Assembly: GCA_024763455.1 (NCBI GenBank)
Contig: JANTFL010000017.1
Coordinates: forward strand, 1-32,935
Direction of reading: 5' to 3'
Origin: Sediminispirochaeta sp.
Lineage (GTDB): Bacteria; Spirochaetota; Spirochaetia; B11-G9
Length of the DNA stretch: 32,935 nt
The position numbers and the translations under genes were made by a program. This document shows, piece after piece, positions 17,601 to 25,809 of this stretch; the first letter of the stretch is position 1, and each line of letters begins with the position of its first letter. The notes beneath the pieces were generated by a model. The model was not told the DNA's origin. It ran no database searches and saw only the letters and a list, made by a program, of their open reading frames with translations.

Positions 17601-18577
17601 TCTTTGTTTACCTTAAAAAATATGGTTATCTCACCGGTGATATTCCCAGAAGCTCCCGGATCTGAGGTAAAACTCCATTTCCGGACCGCTTCGAGAATTT
17701 CTGTGTCTATCTCTGCATCTACAGAGGACCTCTTTACGAACGGTTGTATTATACGACCTTCGGGAGTGAGTGTAAACTCCACCGTAACACTGCCGTCACG
17801 GTCCATTTGGGACAGAAGTTCCTGTGGAATATCCAGATTCAAAGGAGCTATCGGTCTCCTGGCACTGTTACCCCGGTCAAGCAGAAGGGTAGCGTTATCG
17901 GGAATAAATACCGATGCCGTCTCTATCTTCTTCTCTGTGCCGGCCTCGTTTGAAGCTGTAGACTGTCTGGAATCGGGATTGGAAGCATCCAGACTTGATG
18001 CAAGTTTATCCAGTTCCTTCTCCTCGTCAGGAGAAAGAATACTGCTTTCAGAATTCTCTTCAGCATTCTGTGGTGAAGCTGTGGCAGTTTCTGACAGTGA
18101 AGAACGGTCGTACTCAACCTTTGAGGTACCACCGGGCGGAACAGGTCTGGTATTCGTTTCCGCTGCCTGCAGATCCTTCCAGAATTGGCTGTCATCTCCA
18201 GCCCGGGAGGCTGGAATTTCTGCAACATAGTCCGACTTTTTTACCGGTTCAGATGGTTTCACCTCAACTGTCTTTTCGGTTATTCTCCGGGGGGCAGGGA
18301 CCGGTGTGTTCACTGCAGGTTCCTTCTCAGGCTGTTTTACCGCTTCCTTCTTTGCAGGCACCTGTTCCGCTGCAGATTCAGCTTGTTCCGGAACAACTGT
18401 CTTTTCAGCCACCCTGGTCTCAGGGGTGATTGTTACCGTTAAAAGAGGAGGTAATTCAGGCGGTGCCGGAATTTTAAGGCTCCAGAAGCCGAGGGCAATG
18501 AGAATCACCCCGTGAAATATACCGCTTAAAATCAAAGCGGTGAAAAATCTTTTTCTCTCCTCTACAATCATCTTCAA
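17597..18577 (-). CDS. TonB-like energy transducer
   Basis: N-terminal TM (FFTALILSGIFHGVILIALGFWSL), P/E/K-rich periplasmic linker, TonB C-terminal domain GSVTVEFTLTPEGRIIQPFVKRSSVDAEIDTEILEAVRKWSF. Confidence 0.87.
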   Translation of the reverse strand: MKMIVEERKRFFTALILSGIFHGVILIALGFWSLKIPAPPELPPLLTVTITPETRVAEKTVVPEQAESAAEQVPAKKEAVKQPEKEPAVNTPVPAPRRITEKTVEVKPSEPVKKSDYVAEIPASRAGDDSQFWKDLQAAETNTRPVPPGGTSKVEYDRSSLSETATASPQNAEENSESSILSPDEEKELDKLASSLDASNPDSRQSTASNEAGTEKKIETASVFIPDNATLLLDRGNSARRPIAPLNLDIPQELLSQMDRDGSVTVEFTLTPEGRIIQPFVKRSSVDAEIDTEILEAVRKWSFTSDPGASGNITGEITIFFKVNKE

Positions 18578-18978
18578 GGCTGTTTCATCCTCAAATTAAT
18601 GCCGGTAAATCCATTTTCCCTTAATAAGTCCAGAACCCGTACCATCAGGCTGTAGGATACCGATTTATCCCCCTGTACAATGACCGATCGTTTCTGCTGA
18701 TCCCCTTCTTCTCCAAGTTCTTTGAGTTTTTCCCCTGCCGTGGTAAGAGTCTCCTTCTCTTTGTTCAGGTATATTTCCTCAGGAGAAACAATAGTGATAA
18801 CAATCTTGCTCATTACAACAGGTTCTGCGGTGGCAGAATCGGGGAGCTGAAGCTCAATGCCCGGTGTAATAATGAAGGTACTGGATACCATAAAGAAAAC
18901 AACGAGCTGAAATATGACATCTATCATCGGGATAAGTTCTACGGATGCTATCGGTTTCAGTCTCCGTTTAAAAACCAT
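18574..18978 (-). CDS. exbD: ExbD/TolR family biopolymer transport protein
   Basis: LIPMIDVIFQLVVFFMVSSTFIITPGIELQLPDSATAE; C-terminal VIVQGDKSVSYSLMVRVLDLLRENGF. Confidence 0.92.
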   Translation of the reverse strand: MVFKRRLKPIASVELIPMIDVIFQLVVFFMVSSTFIITPGIELQLPDSATAEPVVMSKIVITIVSPEEIYLNKEKETLTTAGEKLKELGEEGDQQKRSVIVQGDKSVSYSLMVRVLDLLRENGFTGINLRMKQP

Positions 18979-19586
18979 CAGCCCTCCTCCCCCAGGAACA
19001 GAACCATCTCGTTAACCCTGTTTTCCAGGGAAATAATTATATGGTTGACCTTTGCCACCAGATAATTATAAAAGGCGATCGCCGGGATTGAAACAATAAT
19101 TCCGGCGGCAGTGGTAAGAAGCGCTTCGGAAATTCCGGAAGCAAGAAGAGAAGGATCACTCACCGACCCGAACCTTCCAAGGACACCAAAGGCTTTTATA
19201 TTACCGGTAACGGTTCCGAGAAGTCCCAGAAGGGGAGAAATATGAGCAATCGTACCAAGAGAAGTAAGGTAGCGTTCCAAAACTGGAATCTCCATATTCG
19301 CAGCACCCATTATGGATTCCTTAATCTCCCTTTTCCCGTATCTGCGGTGTTCTATTCCTACCTTCATAAGGTTCGACAGAGGTGAACGGTTATTCTCACA
19401 GATATTGAGAGCCTCCTCAAAGTGCTTTTTCTCTATTGCCGATTTCAAATGTCCAATAAATTTCTCTTCGTCAATCTTGATCTTTCTAAAATAAAGCAGC
19501 CTTTCAAGAATAATAGCCGCTGCAACAAGTGAAAGGAAGAGGATGAAATACATCACAACCCCTCCCTTGGATAACAAACTCAACAT
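18978..19586 (-). CDS. exbB: MotA/TolQ/ExbB family proton channel protein
   Basis: LSLVAAAIILERLLYFRK; LERYLTSLGTIAHISPLLGLLGTVTGNIKAF; ISEALLTTAAGIIVSIPAIAFYNYL. Confidence 0.93.
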   Translation of the reverse strand: MLSLLSKGGVVMYFILFLSLVAAAIILERLLYFRKIKIDEEKFIGHLKSAIEKKHFEEALNICENNRSPLSNLMKVGIEHRRYGKREIKESIMGAANMEIPVLERYLTSLGTIAHISPLLGLLGTVTGNIKAFGVLGRFGSVSDPSLLASGISEALLTTAAGIIVSIPAIAFYNYLVAKVNHIIISLENRVNEMVLFLGEEG

Positions 19587-19597
19587 TACTTTTCTCC

Positions 19598-21181
19598 TTA
19601 TAACGATATCTTTATTTTTAGACTTACCTCACCGGAAGAATCAATGTACGGTCCGAAAAGCTTTCTGTCGCCGCCGGAAACAAGAGATAGGATATCCTTT
19701 GCTTCTGCAACCAGAGAAACCCCTTTTCCGGTATTATACGACAGGCTTCCCCCTATTCCCGGGATTGACTCCATGGGATACACCGGCCACCGGGTCTCAA
19801 CTGATCCTGAAAGGCCCGGATACCCGCTGTCAAATCTGTATTCCGCCTCGATCAGCTGAATCGGAGTAAACGGATCTGTCTGGGAAAGAAACTGCCCTTC
19901 CCACAAAAGACTGAGTATCCCGGTTTTTCCAACTGCAAGGTCAACACCCCCTGAAAGGGACAGGTTCTCATATTCTCCGGAAACCGGCACGCTAAACAAA
20001 CCTGTCACCGGATCAGGGGAAATATCCTCAGTAAATCCGGAATAATTGTAAATCAGGTTCCACTCTCCTGAAGCATAAAGTGAAACAGAGGAGGAAAGAT
20101 CACTTCTTACATCCATGGAAACAAACCAGTTTTCAGCAGTACCATCCCTGCTATCAGCGAATGGATAGGTATTCCACAGAGAGTAATTATCGTATGAAAG
20201 AATCTTTAGTCCTCCGGAACTCTTGAAACGGAAAATATCTCCGGCAAATCCAGACAGGGAAACGGAAAAGGGAAACGTGAACCCGCCGCTGAAAAGATAC
20301 TTTACAGATACTTCTGTATTTATATCCAGAAACGGGAAATGATATCCCATCCCCAGGGTCGATGCGGTATCCTGGAAAATTCTGTTTTCAGCTTTCCGGT
20401 ACTCCATCCGGTAATCACCGGATAGAAACAAATTTACCGGTCCATTTTTGTACAGCAGCACCGCCTCGGGATTGAGAATAATGGTGCCTGTTGTAAGCGG
20501 TGTACTTCCGGAAAGTACTCTATCCGCTCCTTTCACAGATGTAGAGATATTCCATCCCCAATTTTCCCCGCTATTTTTTATCATTGCAGAAGCTTCCCTA
20601 AAACGGTGAACAACGGATGAATATAAAGAAGACTGCTCCTGAAGACCGTTTTCCCTCTCAACTAAAGCACCTTCTCCTGACCAGGAGACAGTCTCCCCCT
20701 CGTTGGATACACTTCCACTAAACAATTCTTCCCGATTGAAAAATCCCTTGCCGGAACCTCTGGTTCCATAGCCGTCAATACCCAGGTGAGAAAAAAGTAC
20801 CGAATATTTCAACCCTTTGCCTAGCTTGAAAAGACGCAGATAACCGATAAGCTGATTATTATTTCCAGCTCCCAGAGTCCCTTCACTAAAAAAAGAGCTT
20901 TCATGCTCAGGAGCAGTATCTGTTAAAACAGGCAGGGGTAATGTTTCAAGAGGGAGTTCCTTTACCGAAATATCCGCCGGGTCAGGGAGATCGAGACCAA
21001 ATCCTGGGAGAACAAGGTCGTTTACATCCGGTATATTTATTGAAAGTTCCTTGTTATCTTCATTTTCTATCTCTACTATCACAGGAGGAATCTCCAAAGT
21101 AACCGAATCAGGTTTATCATCTTCTGAATAACCAAAAGGAATGACAGCAACGACTAAAAAAAGCAACAGTACTATTTTCAT
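19598..21181 (-). CDS. Putative outer-membrane beta-barrel-like protein with proline-rich N-terminal segment
   Basis: Signal peptide (MKIVLLLFLVVAVIPFGYS), acidic Pro-rich region, then about 400 residues of alternating hydrophobic/polar and aromatic strands (SLYASGEWNLIYNYSGF, YENLSLSGGVDLAVG); ends with strand-like GEVSLKIKISL. Confidence 0.65.
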   Translation of the reverse strand: MKIVLLLFLVVAVIPFGYSEDDKPDSVTLEIPPVIVEIENEDNKELSINIPDVNDLVLPGFGLDLPDPADISVKELPLETLPLPVLTDTAPEHESSFFSEGTLGAGNNNQLIGYLRLFKLGKGLKYSVLFSHLGIDGYGTRGSGKGFFNREELFSGSVSNEGETVSWSGEGALVERENGLQEQSSLYSSVVHRFREASAMIKNSGENWGWNISTSVKGADRVLSGSTPLTTGTIILNPEAVLLYKNGPVNLFLSGDYRMEYRKAENRIFQDTASTLGMGYHFPFLDINTEVSVKYLFSGGFTFPFSVSLSGFAGDIFRFKSSGGLKILSYDNYSLWNTYPFADSRDGTAENWFVSMDVRSDLSSSVSLYASGEWNLIYNYSGFTEDISPDPVTGLFSVPVSGEYENLSLSGGVDLAVGKTGILSLLWEGQFLSQTDPFTPIQLIEAEYRFDSGYPGLSGSVETRWPVYPMESIPGIGGSLSYNTGKGVSLVAEAKDILSLVSGGDRKLFGPYIDSSGEVSLKIKISL

Positions 21182-24072
21182 CGATTTAGTCCCTCCAGCA
21201 ATTTAGTACCCTCCAAAGACCATTGAGAGGTCGGAAACTTCAAATTCAGGAGGTTGACCATCTTTTCAGCTGATGTTTTGTCGCCGGCGTACCCGGCATT
21301 TTCAGCGGCTCGGTAAAGAGAAATAGCAGCAAGATCCCTATCCGAAGGATTCATGGACGCCGCCTTGATAAAGGCCTTAACCGCATCGGCATACAGATGC
21401 TTTTTACTGTAGTATTCCCCAATGTAATACTGAGCTCTTCCTGCAGTATCTGCATCAGTCTCTCTCATTGCAGCAACCTTGTTAAGCAGGCTCAGAGCAT
21501 TCTCCCATTTATTTTTATCGTTGTAGAGGTATAGTGAAGCAAGTTCAATCGCCGCTTCTCTTCCTTCCTTTTTCTTAAGAGTTTTGTCTTCTATTGCGAC
21601 AAGGAGTGTTGCTTCCCGTTCGCCGAGTCCGCTGGCAAGAAGTTTTAACTTTTCAATCTCTCTTTTAACACTGGAAGCTTCAGTTTCATCGGGATAAGAG
21701 AGCATGTACTCACTGTAGTATTCCAGGGCCTTCCCATATTCCCCCTCATCTGAATAAATGGACGCTGTTTCTCTCAGGACCTCACTCCTGAAAGAACTAT
21801 CCGGGTAGTTATTTACAAGTTTTTCCCACAGAAGCAGAGCACCGTATCGTTCCTCCAGCTTAAGAGCGCACAATCCTCCCCAATACAGGGAAGCATCCAC
21901 AAGTTTTCCTGATGGGTATCGGCTCCTGTACTTGTAAAAAGAAAGGCGTGCCTGTGTATAATCCCCTTTTTTAAAGTATAGCTCCCCTATTTTATACATC
22001 CCCTCTTCGGCTAGCACACTTCGTGGATAATCTTTAAAAAGTCTTTCATACAGTAAAACTGCTTCCTCTGTCTGCCCCAGCTGTTCCAGGATCTGCGCAT
22101 GTCTGTACAGGGCATCATCAGCATAGCTGTCTTTAGGGAAAGAGGTGTATATATTTTGGAAAATCAGCTCCGCTTCCTCCGGTCTTCCATCGGCCAGCAT
22201 TGATTTACCGTAGTAATACGCCCCCCTGCCTCTGTCTGCTGCTTCAGCATGCTTACTATACTGAGCAAAAAAATCTGCAGCCTTTGCAAAGTCCTGCTGC
22301 AGGTATGATGCCCACCCTGCAAGATAGAGAGCATCAGCATAGAGGGGTGAATCAGTATACTCACCAATTACTTCAGAAAACCATTTTTCAGCACCGGAGT
22401 AATCCGACATGGAATAATAAGCCCATCCTGTATAATAGGCGATGTAGGGATATATTGATTCGAGGTCATTCTCTAGTAGATACTTTTTGTCAATCGATCC
22501 CAGTAGCGCTATTCCCTCCCTGCTTCGTTTTTCACCAATCATCGTTATTCCTGCAATATAGCTTGATAACAGAAAAGATTTTGAATTACCTTTTAGTAAA
22601 ACAGCCGGAGAACTTTTCATGTTTTTATACATCTCCAGCAGGTTTCTATAATCTGAAAGCTGAAATGATAGAATAATATAATCAAGCCTGGCATTCATAT
22701 TATCAGGATGCAGAGGAATGTATTCTTCCAGAAGAGAAACCGCTTCCGATTTTCTGCCCCTCTTCATGAGATTCTTTATTTTCAAACGGATAAGGGAATC
22801 CTGCAGAGTCCCTCCTTTACCGCTGCTGGTAACAGAATCAATAACCGTAAGGCTTTCCCTATAGGATCCCTTTCTGTAAAGGGCATAGGCGTACATCCAG
22901 GATGTCCTGCTGTAAAGTTTTGATTCAGGAAAAGAGTTCAGCATGTCAGGTAAAAGTTCAACTGCACAATCCCAGTCCTCATCTTTTAGGCAAAGATCTG
23001 ACAGGGTGTACAGGATCTCCTCTTTCCGCTCACCCCCCTCTTTCAGAAACGTTCTTAGATACACTTCTCCCCCGGAGTAATCCTTCTCTGCACCTTTTAA
23101 AAGTGCAAGGTAGAGCGGAACAAGGTAGTTTACAGGTTTCTCTTTCCTGGAATTCCACACTCGGCTAAGATATGCCCCCGCAACACCGTAATCCCCTCTC
23201 TTGTAGCTTTCTATACCGATATGTATGTAGAAATTATTTATAAGGTCAGGGTACCCGGATAAAACAAGCTGGGCTTTCGAAAGGATTTCCTTCTGCTTTT
23301 CGACATCTCCCTTGGATAGGGTAAAAAGTCTGATAAGTGCTACCGAAGCTATATCAGGAGTTGAGCTTATAATCGATTCATACAGCTCCCGGGCCTTTTG
23401 GGTATCTCCCGTTTTGTACAGGGATTCGGCGAGGGAAAGCTTAACCCTGTCTCTGTACAAACCTTTCCATGTATCAATCTGTACAGTGCTTGAGAGGGAA
23501 ATAACATCGGAGTAATTGCCGTTTTGTTCGAGGAGATACAGATAGAAAGAGAACAAAGAGGGATCCTCTTCAAAAGTGTAAATTGAGCCCTTAAGAACGG
23601 AAACGGTCTCCACCGCTCTGGAGATCTCAGACAGCTCGTACTCACTTCTTGCTTTATAAACAACAGCCTCTTTTAAGTACTCACGCTTGCCTGATTGAAG
23701 ATACTGTTCAAACTGCTTTTCCGCTTCCTGAAACTCCCCCTTGCGGTAGTGTATTATCCCTTTCCAGAATGGAATATCCCGGCTGAACCCACGGTATCCG
23801 TACCGTTTTTCAATATCGTTAAAACTTTTTTCTGCTCCTGCATAGTCCCCGGTATAAACCTGGATAACCCCGATTCTGAAAGCAGCTTCAGGGACGTATT
23901 GAGACAGCGGATATTCCCTTACGAGATCTCTGTATAATTTTAAAGACAGCTCGTAAGATCCCTTCTTATACCTGCTTTCAGCTCTGGAATAGAGCTCTGC
24001 GGGGGTATCTGCAAAGGCGGAAACAAAGGATATAAGGGAAAAAAATATTAAAAAGAACCACAACTTTCTCAT
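21178..24072 (-). CDS. Large secreted/periplasmic multi-TPR protein
   Basis: Signal peptide, then many TPR-like units (AELYSRAESRYKKGSYELSLKLYRDLVREYP; GWAYYSMSDYSGAEKWFSEVIGEYTDSPLYADALYLAGWASYLQQDFAKAADFFAQY; KIGELYFKKGDYTQARLSFYKYRSRYP). Confidence 0.9.
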   Translation of the reverse strand: MRKLWFFLIFFSLISFVSAFADTPAELYSRAESRYKKGSYELSLKLYRDLVREYPLSQYVPEAAFRIGVIQVYTGDYAGAEKSFNDIEKRYGYRGFSRDIPFWKGIIHYRKGEFQEAEKQFEQYLQSGKREYLKEAVVYKARSEYELSEISRAVETVSVLKGSIYTFEEDPSLFSFYLYLLEQNGNYSDVISLSSTVQIDTWKGLYRDRVKLSLAESLYKTGDTQKARELYESIISSTPDIASVALIRLFTLSKGDVEKQKEILSKAQLVLSGYPDLINNFYIHIGIESYKRGDYGVAGAYLSRVWNSRKEKPVNYLVPLYLALLKGAEKDYSGGEVYLRTFLKEGGERKEEILYTLSDLCLKDEDWDCAVELLPDMLNSFPESKLYSRTSWMYAYALYRKGSYRESLTVIDSVTSSGKGGTLQDSLIRLKIKNLMKRGRKSEAVSLLEEYIPLHPDNMNARLDYIILSFQLSDYRNLLEMYKNMKSSPAVLLKGNSKSFLLSSYIAGITMIGEKRSREGIALLGSIDKKYLLENDLESIYPYIAYYTGWAYYSMSDYSGAEKWFSEVIGEYTDSPLYADALYLAGWASYLQQDFAKAADFFAQYSKHAEAADRGRGAYYYGKSMLADGRPEEAELIFQNIYTSFPKDSYADDALYRHAQILEQLGQTEEAVLLYERLFKDYPRSVLAEEGMYKIGELYFKKGDYTQARLSFYKYRSRYPSGKLVDASLYWGGLCALKLEERYGALLLWEKLVNNYPDSSFRSEVLRETASIYSDEGEYGKALEYYSEYMLSYPDETEASSVKREIEKLKLLASGLGEREATLLVAIEDKTLKKKEGREAAIELASLYLYNDKNKWENALSLLNKVAAMRETDADTAGRAQYYIGEYYSKKHLYADAVKAFIKAASMNPSDRDLAAISLYRAAENAGYAGDKTSAEKMVNLLNLKFPTSQWSLEGTKLLEGLNR

Positions 24073-24119
24073 AGTTCCTTAATAATACACCACCGGAATA
24101 ATTAAAACAATTATTGAGG

Positions 24120-25442
24120 CTAAAATCTTCGGATAGTGGGGTCAAATTTCATCCCCGGAGGATCAAAATGAGCATCAGCCTTTACCTTAACCAGATGAAT
24201 AAACGACTCCGGATAAGCGGTTTCCAGTTCTTTCAGAGAAACCTCTTTATTCCGTGATAGAATAACGTTGTGGAATTCCCCGAAGGAATCAATAAAGGGG
24301 AACATAACAATAACATGAAGGTGTTTTCGTATCCCCGGAAGATCTTCTGTAATCATATTGATTGATCCAAGATAAAAATAATCGGGAGACCTTACCGCAA
24401 GCTCGTAGAGGACTGTTTTCAAATCTTTAAGGGGATATCCAACATTCTGCACATAGGAATGAAACTCCAGATCGGAGACATCTACCTCTGCGGGTTCTAC
24501 CTCCGGTTTATTTAAGCGGGCAATGGCAAGAGCAAGATTTCTCGTCCAGTCCAGTCCGAAAAAGGGGTCTTGGCTGTCTTCAATCTTCGCTGTCCATCTA
24601 CTGCCCCTTAAACTTTCATACTTTTTTTTAAGCACAGCTATATCTGTGTAGGTTTCTGTTTTGGTATAATATATTCCGTCTATTACCCATTTTGCGAACC
24701 CGGAACAGTTGAGCCCCCCTTCCCCTTCCTGGGGTTCCAGGCTGTTTATATAGACATAGTTGGCGTCTTTATCCATGGCTCCGTCATCTGCATCTCTCAG
24801 GAATTTTAAAAGAGGAATAATTCTACCTGAAAGCCTCATAACATCATCACTGTAGATAGCTGAAGGATCTGGGAGATAAAATCCCCAATCAACGTACGAG
24901 GAAGTCAGATTTTCAATTCTTTCAAATGGTGCGGTAACAATTTCCTTTATAGGAAGGGGAATCTTAATATTTTCCTGCATAAGAAAACCGTAGAGATAGA
25001 TCTTCATTCGTGACTCACCTGAAACCGAATCAGGATAAATACTCACATATGACTGGGGGTCATCTTTTAAATAGAATCTTATTTCTCCGATTGAATTCCC
25101 GTCTTTTTCAGGAATCTTGATTATCTGGCAGCTTCCCTTTTTGACATTACTGAAATCCAGACCGTAATCCAGAGAAAAGTAGAGATTCACTCGTCTTGCG
25201 GTTACCTCAGCAAAGAAGTTTATTACACTTTCCTCGATCGGATCTATAACAACATCCGGCAGGATACCTGAATTCTTATCAAAAGGACTCGTGATCAATT
25301 CCTTGTATTTCTCTCTCGCCGCTAGAGTTGACGGCAGCCGTTCACTATGTTTCGGCACACGCTCTTCGGCTGCCAGCAGCAAAGCAATGGGTAGAGAGAA
25401 AAAAAGAATAAGTGAAAGAATCAGGGTTTTCCTAATGTACAT
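24120..25442 (-). CDS. Secreted protein of unknown function with a possible NlpC/P60- or transglutaminase-like Cys motif
   Basis: Signal peptide SLILFFSLPIALLLAAEE; GGLNCSGFAKWVIDGIYY; later HLHVIVMFPFIDSFGEFHNVILS. Stop overlaps nothing; start overlaps the MerR gene end by 11 nt. Confidence 0.65.
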   Translation of the reverse strand: MYIRKTLILSLILFFSLPIALLLAAEERVPKHSERLPSTLAAREKYKELITSPFDKNSGILPDVVIDPIEESVINFFAEVTARRVNLYFSLDYGLDFSNVKKGSCQIIKIPEKDGNSIGEIRFYLKDDPQSYVSIYPDSVSGESRMKIYLYGFLMQENIKIPLPIKEIVTAPFERIENLTSSYVDWGFYLPDPSAIYSDDVMRLSGRIIPLLKFLRDADDGAMDKDANYVYINSLEPQEGEGGLNCSGFAKWVIDGIYYTKTETYTDIAVLKKKYESLRGSRWTAKIEDSQDPFFGLDWTRNLALAIARLNKPEVEPAEVDVSDLEFHSYVQNVGYPLKDLKTVLYELAVRSPDYFYLGSINMITEDLPGIRKHLHVIVMFPFIDSFGEFHNVILSRNKEVSLKELETAYPESFIHLVKVKADAHFDPPGMKFDPTIRRF

Positions 25443-25809
25443 TACTTTCTATATCGTCACTTTTTTCTTTATTATCAAAGAATTTCTCCACCAACTGCTG
25501 TTGCCGTTTCAAGCTTGAGTACAGAATGAGAAAATTCTCCCTTAATGAATGAATACGCAGACGCAATTCCTGATCTTCACCGGTCATCTCCTGCCAAAGC
25601 TTACCCGCTGCTTTGGACAATGGAAGTTTTTTTATATATACAAGATACTTAAGTCTGAAAAAGAGACTTATTTCATGGAAAGTATATACCCTGGTTCCTG
25701 ATATATTTTTCCTGGGGACCAGAAAGGGCACCTCTTTTTCCCAGTATCTGATTATGTGTGCTTTTAGGCCGAGAACGCTGCATATATCACGAATATAAAA
25801 TCTATACAC
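25432..25809 (-). CDS. MerR family transcriptional regulator
   Basis: YIRDICSVLGLKAHIIRYWEKEVPFLVPRKNISGTRVYTFHEISLFFRLKYLVYIKKLPLSKA matches a MerR wHTH. Confidence 0.85.
   Translation of the reverse strand: MYRFYIRDICSVLGLKAHIIRYWEKEVPFLVPRKNISGTRVYTFHEISLFFRLKYLVYIKKLPLSKAAGKLWQEMTGEDQELRLRIHSLRENFLILYSSLKRQQQLVEKFFDNKEKSDDIESNVH

Noticed and set aside
17604-18230. 208-aa plus-strand ORF
   Set aside because: Entirely antisense to the TonB gene, low-complexity Ser-rich, no recognisable domain.
22200-22676. 158-aa plus-strand ORF
   Set aside because: Antisense to the TPR gene; Gln/Pro/Ser-rich mirror of TPR codons.
24097-24115. AATAATT-AAAAC-AATTATT inverted repeat
   Set aside because: Perfect 7-bp arms but all A/T in an A/T-rich gap; too weak for a confident terminator or operator call.
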